From assembly GCA_045629945.1 (NCBI GenBank), contig JAZQSE010000005.1:7781-71780 (forward strand): a stretch of 64,000 bases of DNA, given 5' to 3'. The notes below the pieces were generated by a model. It saw only the letters and a program-made list of their open reading frames with translations. It was not told the DNA's origin and did no database searches. Position numbers and translations under genes: made by a program. Each line of letters opens with the position of its first letter. Position 1 is the stretch's first letter. This document shows, piece after piece, positions 24,797 to 33,620 of the stretch. The stretch is from UBA1765 sp045629945 (GTDB lineage Bacteria > Fibrobacterota > Fibrobacteria > Fibrobacterales > Fibrobacteraceae).

Positions 24797-25384
24797 ATGG
24801 CAAAACAGAAATTCTATGCAGTAAAAAAGCCTTCTGGCAGTCAAATTTTTACAACTTGGGCAGAATGTGAAAAAGAAACAAAAGGTGTAAAGGGAGTTCT
24901 CTTTAAATCTTTTGGTTCTATAGACGATGCTAAAGCTTGGCTTTCAGGTATGGAAATGCCTTTACCTAAGGGTTTGCGTGTTTATGTAGATGGGTCTTTT
25001 CTCTCGGAATGTCCTTATGCAGGGTGGGCTTTTATTGCTGTAAATGAAAATGAAGAAGTGGCAAGGGATTCTGGTGTAACTCCTTTCGTTGCAGAAAGTC
25101 GTAATATTGATGGTGAATTAACGGCTGCTTTACATGCAATGGAATGGCTTTCAACGCAAAAAGAAAAAGGCGTTATCTGCCATGATTACGAAGGCATAGC
25201 CCGCTTTGCAAAAGGAGAATGGACAGCGAAAAGTGCTGTTGCCAAACGCTACGCAGAAGCGGCAAAACCTTATGCGGACAAAGTATTTTTTGAAAAGATT
25301 GAAGCCCATTCTGGTCACAAGTGGAATGAACTTGTCGATAAACTAGCCAAAGAAGCTGTTGCAAAAGCAAAGGAAAATATTTAA
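24797..25384 (+). CDS. rnhA: Ribonuclease HI with N-terminal hybrid-binding domain
   Basis: RNase HI cuts RNA in RNA-DNA hybrids. Residues 1-50 form the viroplasmin-like hybrid-binding domain seen in eukaryotic RNase H1 (FYAVKKPSGSQIFTTWAECEKETKGVKGVLFKSF). The catalytic domain follows, with Asp in VYVDGSF, Glu in DGELTAALHAMEW, Asp in CHDYEGI and a late His/Asp pair in HSGHKWNELVDKLA. Its stop codon lies inside a perfect hairpin shared with the convergent aguA. Confidence 0.93.
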   Translation: MAKQKFYAVKKPSGSQIFTTWAECEKETKGVKGVLFKSFGSIDDAKAWLSGMEMPLPKGLRVYVDGSFLSECPYAGWAFIAVNENEEVARDSGVTPFVAESRNIDGELTAALHAMEWLSTQKEKGVICHDYEGIARFAKGEWTAKSAVAKRYAEAAKPYADKVFFEKIEAHSGHKWNELVDKLAKEAVAKAKENI

Positions 25385-25408
25385 CTAAGCACTTTGGTGC
25401 TTAGTTAA
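25381..25408. terminator. Shared bidirectional hairpin of rnhA and aguA
   Basis: TTAACTAAGCAC (25381-25392) and GTGCTTAGTTAA (25397-25408) form a perfect 12-bp stem with a TTTG loop. The stop codons of both convergent genes (TAA 25382-25384, TAG 25385-25387) lie in one arm. No strong T-run follows on either strand, so termination efficiency is uncertain. Confidence 0.65.
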
Positions 25409-26398
25409 ACAATGTAAACTACCACCTTCTCGAATAATATCTTTGGCATTTATTCCAATGACTTTACGTTCTGGGAATGTTTTTTCGAAAAATTTCTGAG
25501 CAATCAAGTCTGTTTTCTTGTAGTATTTAGGGTAAATGAGGCCATTATTTACAAAGATAAAATTCATGTAAGAAGCAGGTAAAATTTCGCCGTTTACTTC
25601 TTGCTGTGGCGGTAATGGAAGCGTGTCTATTTTGTAATTATCGCCATAATGTTTTTTGAGCCAAAGTTCAATGCAAAAATAAATTTCATTCAGAATATTG
25701 GCGTTTTTTGAATTTTCATCTTTTGCCATGACAATGTGATTTTTTTTCACAAAGCGAGCGACATTATCAATATGGCCATCAGTATGGTCTCCGACAAGTC
25801 CATAAGGTACCGCTAAAATATCGCGTAAACCAAGTGATTTTTTTAGAGCGCGTCTCATTTTGGCAGAATCTTTTTTTTGATTTCTTTTTTCGCCAAAGAG
25901 ACAAGGTAAAGAGGTTATAGCTAAACCATCGCCGTTAAATTCTATAGCACCGCCTTCAAAAATGTAAGGGATTGTAGCAATAGGCATTTTTAAGCGTCGG
26001 GCAATCTTGTTAGGGACTGAATTGTCTTTATCCCAAGGTGGAAATTTTTCACCCCAAGCGTTGAATTCAGTTTTGACAATTTCAGTTGAATCGCCGCGTT
26101 TCACAAAAAATGGGCCATAATCTCTAATCCAGATATCGTTAGTAGAAATTTTTAAAAATGTAGCTGGGTAAGGTTGTTTGGCTAGTTTTGCCTGAAAGAT
26201 TTCGGGTAATTGAAAATTTTTAGGGACAAGAATATTAGCTGGTTGGAATTTGACAATTTTTAAAATTAAATCAAAATAAAACTGCCTTGCTTTTTCGCCA
26301 AGTTCTCCTGCCCAGTTTTTTTTATGGTGTGGGAAAGCTAGCCAGGTAGCGGCTTGTGTTTCCCATTCTGCAGGGGAGTGTAACAATTTTTTTTTCAT
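25385..26398 (-). CDS. aguA: Agmatine deiminase
   Basis: AguA converts agmatine to N-carbamoylputrescine and ammonia. The 337-residue protein has the family motifs TWLAFPHH near the start, NDIWIRDYGPFFV, FEGGAIEFNGDG, GDHTDGHIDNVARFV and the catalytic Cys in EGGSLHCLT at the C-terminus. The ATG overlaps the aguB stop by 4 bases, so the two polyamine genes are coupled. Together they convert agmatine to putrescine. Confidence 0.95.
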   Translation of the reverse strand: MKKKLLHSPAEWETQAATWLAFPHHKKNWAGELGEKARQFYFDLILKIVKFQPANILVPKNFQLPEIFQAKLAKQPYPATFLKISTNDIWIRDYGPFFVKRGDSTEIVKTEFNAWGEKFPPWDKDNSVPNKIARRLKMPIATIPYIFEGGAIEFNGDGLAITSLPCLFGEKRNQKKDSAKMRRALKKSLGLRDILAVPYGLVGDHTDGHIDNVARFVKKNHIVMAKDENSKNANILNEIYFCIELWLKKHYGDNYKIDTLPLPPQQEVNGEILPASYMNFIFVNNGLIYPKYYKKTDLIAQKFFEKTFPERKVIGINAKDIIREGGSLHCLTKHQSA

Positions 26399-27261
26399 GG
26401 GGTTCCCCAGATTTTTAGAATGTCTTTATAAAGTTCAGGGCGACGGTCTCTGAAATGAGGCCACCAGCGGCGATTTTCTTCGGTTTCAGAAAAGTCAATT
26501 TCAGAAAATAAAACACCACTAAAATTGGAGTCCGCTTTTTGAATAAGATAACCATCAGGAGCCGCAGTAAAAGATGTTCCCCAGAAGTCTAGTTCGCCTT
26601 CAGTACCTGTTCTGTTTGCAGCAACAACAAAAGTCCGGTTGGCAATAGCATGCCCTCGCATAATAGTCATCCAGCTATCTTGTTGTCGTGGGTAAATTGT
26701 TTCAGGTTCAGATTGCATCCAGCCAATAGCTGTAGGGTAAATTAAAAGATCAGCCCCTTTAAGGCTCATGATTCTTGCCGCTTCAGGAAACCACTGGTCC
26801 CAACAAATTAATACGCCAAGCGTTCCGGCAGATGTTTTGATGGGTTCAAAACCAGTATCTCCTGGGATAAAGTAATATTTTTCATAAAAAGCAGGGTCGT
26901 CTGGAATATGACTTTTACGATAAAGCCCAGCAATGCTACCATCTCGTTCAAAAACAAATGCACTGTTATGGTAAATGCCATTTGCCCGTTTTTCAAAAAA
27001 TGGAAATACAATCACTGTATTTAATGTTTTTGCAATGTCTTGCCATTCTTTTACAAGAGGGTGATCTTTTTCTATAGCAAGGTTGAAAAAATCGGCATTT
27101 TCTTCAAATGGGAAATAGGGCGTGTGAAATAGTTCTGGCAAAATGAGCAAATCAAGATTTTTTCCTTTTAAAGAAAGAGCTTGTTCTCGATACCAAGTAG
27201 CATTACTTTCAAAGTCGCCACTCCATTTACCTTGAATGGTTGCAATAGAATTTTTTTTCAT
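26395..27261 (-). CDS. aguB: N-carbamoylputrescine amidase
   Basis: A carbon-nitrogen hydrolase that turns N-carbamoylputrescine into putrescine. The catalytic triad is visible: Glu in LPELFHTPYFPFEE, Lys in YRKSHIPDDP and Cys in LICWDQWFPEAAR. The segment FYEKYYFIPGDTGF is typical of AguB. At 288 residues it is of standard length. A TAAATT box lies 7 bases before the ATG (27269-27274), again with no Shine-Dalgarno. It is the first gene of the aguB-aguA pair. Confidence 0.95.
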   Translation of the reverse strand: MKKNSIATIQGKWSGDFESNATWYREQALSLKGKNLDLLILPELFHTPYFPFEENADFFNLAIEKDHPLVKEWQDIAKTLNTVIVFPFFEKRANGIYHNSAFVFERDGSIAGLYRKSHIPDDPAFYEKYYFIPGDTGFEPIKTSAGTLGVLICWDQWFPEAARIMSLKGADLLIYPTAIGWMQSEPETIYPRQQDSWMTIMRGHAIANRTFVVAANRTGTEGELDFWGTSFTAAPDGYLIQKADSNFSGVLFSEIDFSETEENRRWWPHFRDRRPELYKDILKIWGTP

Positions 27262-27303
27262 GCGAGAAAATTTAGAAAAAATAAAATGAAAATATTACCT
27301 TTT

Positions 27304-28977
27304 CTATTCTTCTACTAAACGGTATTTTAAAAATTTCATTTCGCCAAATATTTTTAATGTGTCTTTTTCTACATCTTTATAATGATGGCGTTCAAGAAAA
27401 TCTTCTAAGTGTTCTTCGTTTACAACAATAACATTTTCTTTTACAACATCTTTGATTGGGTTCTCTATTCCAAAATCTTTTAAATTCTTGGTAATTTCTG
27501 GCAAGTAAGGAGTCCAGTAACCAAAGCTGATAATATTGCGGAAACTGCCAATAGGTTCTGCTAAATACGGCGGATTCCTATGGTGCGAAAAACGCATGTA
27601 AGCCCCATGGCTTAAAAGGAACATTTTATCCGGGTTGCTATCAATGTAATCAAAAACCTGTGTGTAATCCGTTGAATCTTCAACAGCAATAGTTCGTGAT
27701 TTTCCTGTGCTAGGATCGCGGACTAAATGGCCTTCTGCCGCAAAAAGAGTTATGTTGCAAAGGGCAAAAGCAACAAGTAAAATAGTAATAGCCGCATTTG
27801 AAATTTTAAAAGGAATGTTTTTAAAAAGAGGTATGGCAAGTGCTGCTGCGTAAAGCCAGAATCCGCTTTCTACACGGTATACAAGGCGTCCCATAAATAA
27901 TAAATAGGTCATGAGAGAAAAGACAATAAACAATGAACCCCAGAGGTAAATGGATTTTTTAGGATTGGTTTTGAATATAATTAGGCAAAATACAAACCAT
28001 ACCCAAAATAAAGGGGCTGTAAGAGAATGTTGAAGCGCAGAAATAATTTTTTGAGGAATGAGTTTGGGTTCATTTTTAAAACGGTAAGGCTCAATAAAAG
28101 AAGTGATTGTTAAAAGACTATCCGGGTGAAAAACTTCTGTATCGTAAAAAGTCCAAGAGTTTAACATGTGGAAATCTTTGCCGGATAACCCAACTTCTTC
28201 TAAGTCTTCATAAACTGCATTTTTATTATAGTTGTTATGATCACCTAAAGTAACTCTTGGGCCTTGAAAAGAATGAAACGCTTGGTAATCTTTGTTTTGG
28301 TATAAACTTTTATCAAAAGAACGGATGGAAAAAGCAGAAAGAAAAATGATTGCAATGCCTGCAATGATTCGCCACTTATATTTTAATGCCGGTTTAAATA
28401 ACAATAAAAGAGCAAAAGCAAAAAATGGCATTCCCATTAAAAACGCTTGGTAACGCATAACGCTTCCAAATGTTAATAGGATTATGGCATAGAAAATAGC
28501 GAAATAACTTTTTTTATCAGAAAAGGTTTCTGTTGAATCTTTTGGGAATGCAGCATGTACAAAGGTAAGCATTCCTGTTGCAGAGAGTAAACTCGCGCAT
28601 TGCGTAAACTGAACGGTTAAATAAAAATCCTTTGCAAAAAGCGCCGAAAAAAGTGCTGAAAGTAAAACGCCGAATTTTGTTCCCATTTTAGAAATGAGAA
28701 TGTAAGAAATGGTTGTGAAAGAAATAAATACACTAGCCATTTCTAGAATGTAGTACCACCCAAGAGCTGGAAATAATTTGTAAAAAGGAATTAAAAGGAA
28801 TCCATAAATGGCATTGAAAAAAACAAGTAGAGGTTCGTAATTTGTGCCAAGAGCTCCTGATACACGGGCTGCCATAAAATAGTCATCAATGGCGCCAAAT
28901 TTTAAGTCGCCAAAAATCAAACAAAGGGCAAGAAAAAAAAGATTGATGCCTAAAGAATAAAGAATTTTACGTAGCAT
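27304..28977 (-). CDS. Polytopic membrane protein, probable GT-C glycosyltransferase
   Basis: A 557-residue protein with about 11 hydrophobic segments over residues 1-400 and a C-terminal soluble part of about 140 residues. An acidic pair DD in GAIDDYFMAARVSG lies in the first extracytoplasmic loop, the place where GT-C enzymes carry their catalytic Asp. It overlaps the GT2 gene by 11 bases. The pairing of a lipid-linked-sugar synthase (GT2) with a GT-C enzyme resembles O-antigen-modifying gtr operons. No specific substrate can be assigned. Confidence 0.65.
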   Translation of the reverse strand: MLRKILYSLGINLFFLALCLIFGDLKFGAIDDYFMAARVSGALGTNYEPLLVFFNAIYGFLLIPFYKLFPALGWYYILEMASVFISFTTISYILISKMGTKFGVLLSALFSALFAKDFYLTVQFTQCASLLSATGMLTFVHAAFPKDSTETFSDKKSYFAIFYAIILLTFGSVMRYQAFLMGMPFFAFALLLLFKPALKYKWRIIAGIAIIFLSAFSIRSFDKSLYQNKDYQAFHSFQGPRVTLGDHNNYNKNAVYEDLEEVGLSGKDFHMLNSWTFYDTEVFHPDSLLTITSFIEPYRFKNEPKLIPQKIISALQHSLTAPLFWVWFVFCLIIFKTNPKKSIYLWGSLFIVFSLMTYLLFMGRLVYRVESGFWLYAAALAIPLFKNIPFKISNAAITILLVAFALCNITLFAAEGHLVRDPSTGKSRTIAVEDSTDYTQVFDYIDSNPDKMFLLSHGAYMRFSHHRNPPYLAEPIGSFRNIISFGYWTPYLPEITKNLKDFGIENPIKDVVKENVIVVNEEHLEDFLERHHYKDVEKDTLKIFGEMKFLKYRLVEE

Positions 28978-29920
28978 TGTCTTTAAAGGTTGTTTCGCGA
29001 ATAACGTATTGTGGAGCCTGGTTAATGCTTATGTAAATGCGCCCTATGTATTCACCAATCAGTCCAAGCAAAAGCATAATCATACCGCCAATAAAAAGAA
29101 GGGCCGACATAGTAGATGCATAACCAATAGGCATATCCGGGTAAGAAAGTTTTTGCGAAATAACATAAAGGCCTGCAATCAAGCCGACAATAGCACAGAA
29201 AATTCCGACAAAAGTAGCAAAGCGTAAAGGCTTGACAGAAAAAGCTGTAAAGCCATTTATCCAAAGGGCTAATAACCCACGGATTGTGTAGCCAGATTTT
29301 CCTTCAAGGCGTAACCTGTGCTTCACTTCAACATTGCCAATAGAATTGGTGGCTCTGAAAATTAAACCGCTAATGTAGGCAAAAGGGTGTGCGTAACGGA
29401 CAATTTCGTTTACGATAAAACGCCGCATAATAAAAAACGAAGTGGTATGCAGGGATTTGGGTTGTCCAATAATTTTTTGAGCCATTTTTTTATTGACCCA
29501 GCTAGCCAAGCGGCGGAAAATATGTTGTTTGATATGGCGATAAAAACCATAAACAACATCGTAACCTTTTTCAAGTTCATCTACAAGTAAAAATGTTTCA
29601 CTAGCAGGTGTTTGGCCATCATCATCTAAAGAAATAATATAATCACCAGTTGCCTTTTTATAGCCAGCCATTAAAGCAGAATGTTGACCAAAATTTTTAG
29701 CTAAGCAAATGCCTTTGATTTTTGGATTATTTTCAGAAAGCTTACAAATGACTTCCCAAACATTATCCGGACTAGCATCGTTAACAAGAATGATTTCATA
29801 ATCATAATTCGGTTTTGTTTTGACTGTGTCTTGGATTTCCTGAACAACAGTATTTATCGTATGCTCACTACGATAACATGGTATAACAAAACTGATTTTT
29901 TTTGTTTCAGAAGCAGTCAT
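28967..29920 (-). CDS. GT2 polyprenyl-phosphate glycosyltransferase (GtrB/DPM-like)
   Basis: A 317-residue family-2 glycosyltransferase: SFVIPCYRSE, ILVNDASPD, ISLDDDGQTP and LAKNFGQHSALMAG are the conserved nucleotide- and metal-binding motifs. Two C-terminal membrane helices (about residues 235-258 and 272-298) anchor it. Such enzymes load a sugar onto undecaprenyl phosphate. It is the first gene of a pair with the GT-C-like protein. A TATATT box lies 7 bases before the ATG. Confidence 0.88.
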   Translation of the reverse strand: MTASETKKISFVIPCYRSEHTINTVVQEIQDTVKTKPNYDYEIILVNDASPDNVWEVICKLSENNPKIKGICLAKNFGQHSALMAGYKKATGDYIISLDDDGQTPASETFLLVDELEKGYDVVYGFYRHIKQHIFRRLASWVNKKMAQKIIGQPKSLHTTSFFIMRRFIVNEIVRYAHPFAYISGLIFRATNSIGNVEVKHRLRLEGKSGYTIRGLLALWINGFTAFSVKPLRFATFVGIFCAIVGLIAGLYVISQKLSYPDMPIGYASTMSALLFIGGMIMLLLGLIGEYIGRIYISINQAPQYVIRETTFKDNAT

Positions 29921-29927
29921 ACAATGG

Positions 29928-29933
29928 AATATA
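29928..29933 (-). promoter_or_regulatory. -10-like box directly before the GT2 gene (leaderless candidate)
   Basis: TATATT on the minus strand is followed by 7 bases (CCATTGT) and the ATG at 29920; no Shine-Dalgarno is present. Confidence 0.45.
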
Positions 29934-29960
29934 ATAAAATTATTGCTAATTTGAATTAAT

Positions 29961-31172
29961 ATGAAACGATTACTTTACCCATTACTTGGCGCTTCTTTAA
30001 TAACGATAGTTCCGTTTTTACTCACTTTTGAGAAAGGGCAGGATATTGTTCGGGGCTTATTCGGTTTTGGGTACTTTGCCATACTTTTGATATTTGTCGC
30101 ATTGAAGTCCGTTACATTTAATTCTTCAGCAAAAGAAATTCTAAAGTATGTGGCATTAGGGCTATTGGTTACGTTGCTTGTTTCTTTAGCTTTTGTTGAT
30201 TTATTGAATCTTTTACATGAGAAAAATTTTGAACTAGGCATTTATGCACTCGTACCATTTTTTACTTCGCTTTTTGCACTTGTAATGGTTTCAAAAATTT
30301 CTGGTTTTGGAGTCCGCGGCATTAGTTTTATTTTGTTTGTTTCTTTAATGACCCACTTAGCGTTTAAAAATTTTTATCCGTCGCAACCTTTATTGCAAAT
30401 GCCGTTAGTTGAGTATTTAGCAAGAAGTATTCCCAAAGAAAATAGCCCGGTTTTGCCCGAGGAATTTAAAGCAAAGTATAATGTAACGGACTCTGTCACA
30501 ATTTCTAAAAATTTTATAGACTTTTCAAAAACCAATGTGCTGGTTCTTGTAGAATCTTTTGGAATACCCCTTTCTGAAGAACTTTTTGAAAAACAACTTC
30601 AGATTTTTAAAGATTTAAAATGTTCTGTGGGCGTGCATGCAAGAATGTATAGCCGGACTAGAACTGCTGAGCGAGAAGATTGGATTTATCAAGTCACTAA
30701 AGATTCTTTACGCAATAAAGATACGCTTTTCTTGCCAAAGGTTTTTGATTCTTTAGGAGTGAATACCATCTTTCTTTCTGGTGGCGATTCTAGTGAACAT
30801 TGGCGTTTCCGCTATATTCATAATGTGGGTTTCAAAGAAGTTTATTTTAAAGAATCCTTCGGGAATTTAAAAGAAGTTTCAGATAGTTTAATAGCTTTTA
30901 AAATAGATTCGCTTTTACAGGATTCTTTACAGAAGTTTATTTCTTGGACAACGCGTGACACGCAATTCCCTATGCAAGTTTCAAGTGTAGAAGAATTAGA
31001 AAAATTGTATTTTGAAAAATTAAACCAGACTTTAAAAAGAGTGGCTTTAATAGCAAAACGTTTCCCGGATGTGCGTTTTATTGTGCAAGGAGACCATGAA
31101 CCAATTCTTTCGCCTTTGGAATTTCAGAAGCGTTTCTATAAAAGATTTGTGCCTTACTTGATTTTAAATTAG
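29961..31172 (+). CDS. Sulfatase/LtaS-like membrane phosphotransferase
   Basis: A 403-residue protein with about five N-terminal membrane helices (residues 1-145) and an extracytoplasmic alkaline-phosphatase-superfamily domain. VLVLVESFG is the first metal-site motif, RMYSRTRTAERED holds a candidate nucleophile Thr, and FLSGGDSSEHWRFRYIHNVGF and FIVQGDHEPIL carry further metal ligands. It is compact compared with lipoteichoic-acid synthases of about 600 residues. Diderm relatives add phosphoglycerol or phosphoethanolamine to envelope glycans. It is divergent from the GT2 gene and overlaps the convergent oxidoreductase by 9 bases. Confidence 0.72.
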   Translation: MKRLLYPLLGASLITIVPFLLTFEKGQDIVRGLFGFGYFAILLIFVALKSVTFNSSAKEILKYVALGLLVTLLVSLAFVDLLNLLHEKNFELGIYALVPFFTSLFALVMVSKISGFGVRGISFILFVSLMTHLAFKNFYPSQPLLQMPLVEYLARSIPKENSPVLPEEFKAKYNVTDSVTISKNFIDFSKTNVLVLVESFGIPLSEELFEKQLQIFKDLKCSVGVHARMYSRTRTAEREDWIYQVTKDSLRNKDTLFLPKVFDSLGVNTIFLSGGDSSEHWRFRYIHNVGFKEVYFKESFGNLKEVSDSLIAFKIDSLLQDSLQKFISWTTRDTQFPMQVSSVEELEKLYFEKLNQTLKRVALIAKRFPDVRFIVQGDHEPILSPLEFQKRFYKRFVPYLILN

Positions 31173-32309
31173 AACTTCAGGAACGGTTTCCCATTTCAAT
31201 GTTTCAGCGGATTTTGCAGCTGTTTCCATTAAGACAAGGCTTTCTAAAGAATCTTTTATTCCACAAACAAAAGAACTTTTGTAAGAACCGGTTTGCTTGT
31301 ATTCTTTAAGGCAATCGGCAATATCTTTATAATAATTAGCGAAAGCTTCTATAAAACCTGCTGGATGGCCGGCTTTAAAGCGATTGTAACGCGAAGCATT
31401 GGCTATTTCAAAATTATCTGAAGTTCTGTCTAATAAAGAAATGTTCCCGTAAGCATCACAAAGTTTTAAGGTTTCTGGCTCTAACTGGAACCATTCCGCA
31501 CTGCCTTTGTTACCGTAAATTCTGACGCGTAAACCATTTCTGTGACCAAGGGCTGTTTTGCTGAACCAGAATTGAACTTTGATATTGTTAGAATATTGGG
31601 CAAGTGCAGAAACATTGTCAATGACTTGATTGAAATTTCCAAAAGTAGCTTGGTCGGCTACGATTTTAATGGGCGTTTCTCTTGTTAAAAATTGGACCAT
31701 ATTGTGCAAGTGACTTCCAAGGTCAAGAGAAATTTTTGGAATAGCAGTTTCTTTTAAACGCCAACTTTGAGGTGTCAGAACAGAACCATTGGGCTTTATA
31801 CGCAAAAAACCTTCTTGCGGCATTTCAATTTGGATTTGTTGTATTTTACCTAATTTGCCTTCTTCAATAATTTTAGCAAGTTCCCGAACCATCGGGTAAC
31901 CTGTGTAGTTATAGGTGGTGCAAAAGAAAAGATTAGATTCTTTAACGGCTTTTGCTATTTGAAAACCTTCTTCAACACTTGCTGCAAGAGATTTTTCACA
32001 AATTACCGGGATACGTTTTTCTAAAGCGGCTAAAACAACTTCTGCATGCAAGTCTGTAGGTACAAGGACCACAACAGCATCAAGTTTATTTTGTTCTTTT
32101 TCTAAAAGTTCCTGATAAGTTTCATAAGTTCTTTCAGTAGAAACATTCCATGCAGCAGCAGTTTCTAGGTTTATATCTTTGTGAGAACTAAATGCTCCGG
32201 CAACTAATTTGAAACAGCCATCCATCTGGCTTGCTACTTTGTGGACTTCTCCAATGGCAGAATTTATACCGCCACCTATAAAGGCAATCTGAAAAGGTTC
32301 TTTTTTCAT
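31164..32309 (-). CDS. Gfo/Idh/MocA-family oxidoreductase
   Basis: A 381-residue NAD(P)-dependent sugar oxidoreductase. The Rossmann motif is AFIGGGINSAIGEVH, followed by VVLVPTDLHAEVV and the position usually EKP, here EKSLA. His in SLDLGSHLHNM is the likely catalytic residue. The C-terminal beta-sheet domain is complete. It lies in the glycan region, so a nucleotide-sugar or free-sugar substrate is plausible but not shown. A TATATT box lies about 30 bases upstream, so this gene, unlike several neighbours, has a normal leader. Confidence 0.82.
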   Translation of the reverse strand: MKKEPFQIAFIGGGINSAIGEVHKVASQMDGCFKLVAGAFSSHKDINLETAAAWNVSTERTYETYQELLEKEQNKLDAVVVLVPTDLHAEVVLAALEKRIPVICEKSLAASVEEGFQIAKAVKESNLFFCTTYNYTGYPMVRELAKIIEEGKLGKIQQIQIEMPQEGFLRIKPNGSVLTPQSWRLKETAIPKISLDLGSHLHNMVQFLTRETPIKIVADQATFGNFNQVIDNVSALAQYSNNIKVQFWFSKTALGHRNGLRVRIYGNKGSAEWFQLEPETLKLCDAYGNISLLDRTSDNFEIANASRYNRFKAGHPAGFIEAFANYYKDIADCLKEYKQTGSYKSSFVCGIKDSLESLVLMETAAKSAETLKWETVPEVLI

Positions 32310-32405
32310 AATTTAAAACAAGTTAAGTTGCTTTTAAATATACTCTTTGTAAGTCTTAAAGTCAAGCATTCTTGAAATGCTTATCTGTTACTTACAAATA
32401 AAGGA

Positions 32406-33620
32406 TTATTCAAAGATTATTTTGATATAATCGGAAATGTTTTCTGTATAATATTCCATTTCATTTTCAGAATCAAAAGACAAAAAAACAATACCGGCCT
32501 TGTCGTGCAAAGGGTCTTCTATAAATTCTTTTTCTTTATACCATAAAAACAAGTCTATGATTTTATTTTGGATTTCTTTTGCAAAATAAATGCCTTTGAT
32601 TTTACCTTTTTCTTTTGCCATAATGCAATGGCGTAAAACACAGCGAGGTTTTCGATAGGGAGAGAAAAAAGAAAAGTTATCAAGTATTAGACTTTCATTG
32701 GCTCGTCCGGTTTCAGCAAGAACGAGCATTTTAGGGTAATCTAATTGGGTAGCGTGTTTTACTAATTTAATATAAAGGTCTCCGGGAGGTCGCCTGCAGA
32801 CTTCAATAATAAAAGGAATGCCGTTATCTTTTTCAATATATTGGATGTGTAAAATGCCGTCGACTAAGTGAAGTTTTTTTGCAATGCGTTCGCTATATTC
32901 TTTAAGCATTTCTAAAGTATTTTGAGAAGAAGTACTAGGTGTATTTGCTCCACTGACAAGGTATTGATTTAAAAAATACTGTTCATTGTCAGCAAAATAA
33001 AAAACAACTTTTTCTTGGTTGATATAGCAAGAAAACCCATGTCTTTTGCCTTCAATAAATTCTTCAGCAATGCAATAATTTTCTCTCGTTTTTTCCATGG
33101 CGATTGTAAAGGCACTTTTAGCTTCTTCTATTGAATCAGCCCTCTGAATCCCTTTGCCGCCAGTTAAATCAACTGGTTTTATAATAATCGGGAATTGAAG
33201 TGAAGAAATGTTTTTTTCAAGTTCTTCAATGGTTGAAATCCGAATAGATTTTGGTGTCGGGATTTCAAGCGATTCTGCTAGTTTTCGGTATTTATCCTTA
33301 TGGTGAATTTGTTTGGCTATTTCGTATGAATCATGCCCAGGAAGAGAAAGCTTTTCTGCAACATAAGCCGTTGAAAGTAATGCAAAATCATTACAGCCAG
33401 AACATATTGCATCAATTTTTTCTGTGGTAGCGAGTTCAAGCATGGCCTTTTTGTCGCTAAAATCAGCAAAGATATTTTTGTCTGCGTAAGAATGCCCTAA
33501 ACCTTTTTGATCGTTGCCCGTTGTAATTACATAATAACCGAGTTCTTTTGCCGCAAGAATCAGCGGGATTTCAGCGTGACTACCACCAAGTAAAAGCAGT
33601 TTAGGATTTAAAGAATTCAT
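32406..33620 (-). CDS. ATP-grasp ligase
   Basis: A 404-residue ATP-grasp protein: N-terminal Rossmann-like preATP-grasp domain (LLLGGSHAEIPLILAAKELGY), the ATP site FPIIIKPVDLTGGKGIQ, CIAEEFIEGKRHGFSC and the metal-binding IIEVCRRPPGDLYIK. Such enzymes form amide bonds from a carboxylate and an amine. The ATG at 33620 leaves a 20-base overlap with the aminotransferase gene upstream, so the two are coupled. A natural inference is that it acylates the amino sugar made by that enzyme, for example with an amino acid. Confidence 0.78.
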   Translation of the reverse strand: MNSLNPKLLLLGGSHAEIPLILAAKELGYYVITTGNDQKGLGHSYADKNIFADFSDKKAMLELATTEKIDAICSGCNDFALLSTAYVAEKLSLPGHDSYEIAKQIHHKDKYRKLAESLEIPTPKSIRISTIEELEKNISSLQFPIIIKPVDLTGGKGIQRADSIEEAKSAFTIAMEKTRENYCIAEEFIEGKRHGFSCYINQEKVVFYFADNEQYFLNQYLVSGANTPSTSSQNTLEMLKEYSERIAKKLHLVDGILHIQYIEKDNGIPFIIEVCRRPPGDLYIKLVKHATQLDYPKMLVLAETGRANESLILDNFSFFSPYRKPRCVLRHCIMAKEKGKIKGIYFAKEIQNKIIDLFLWYKEKEFIEDPLHDKAGIVFLSFDSENEMEYYTENISDYIKIIFE

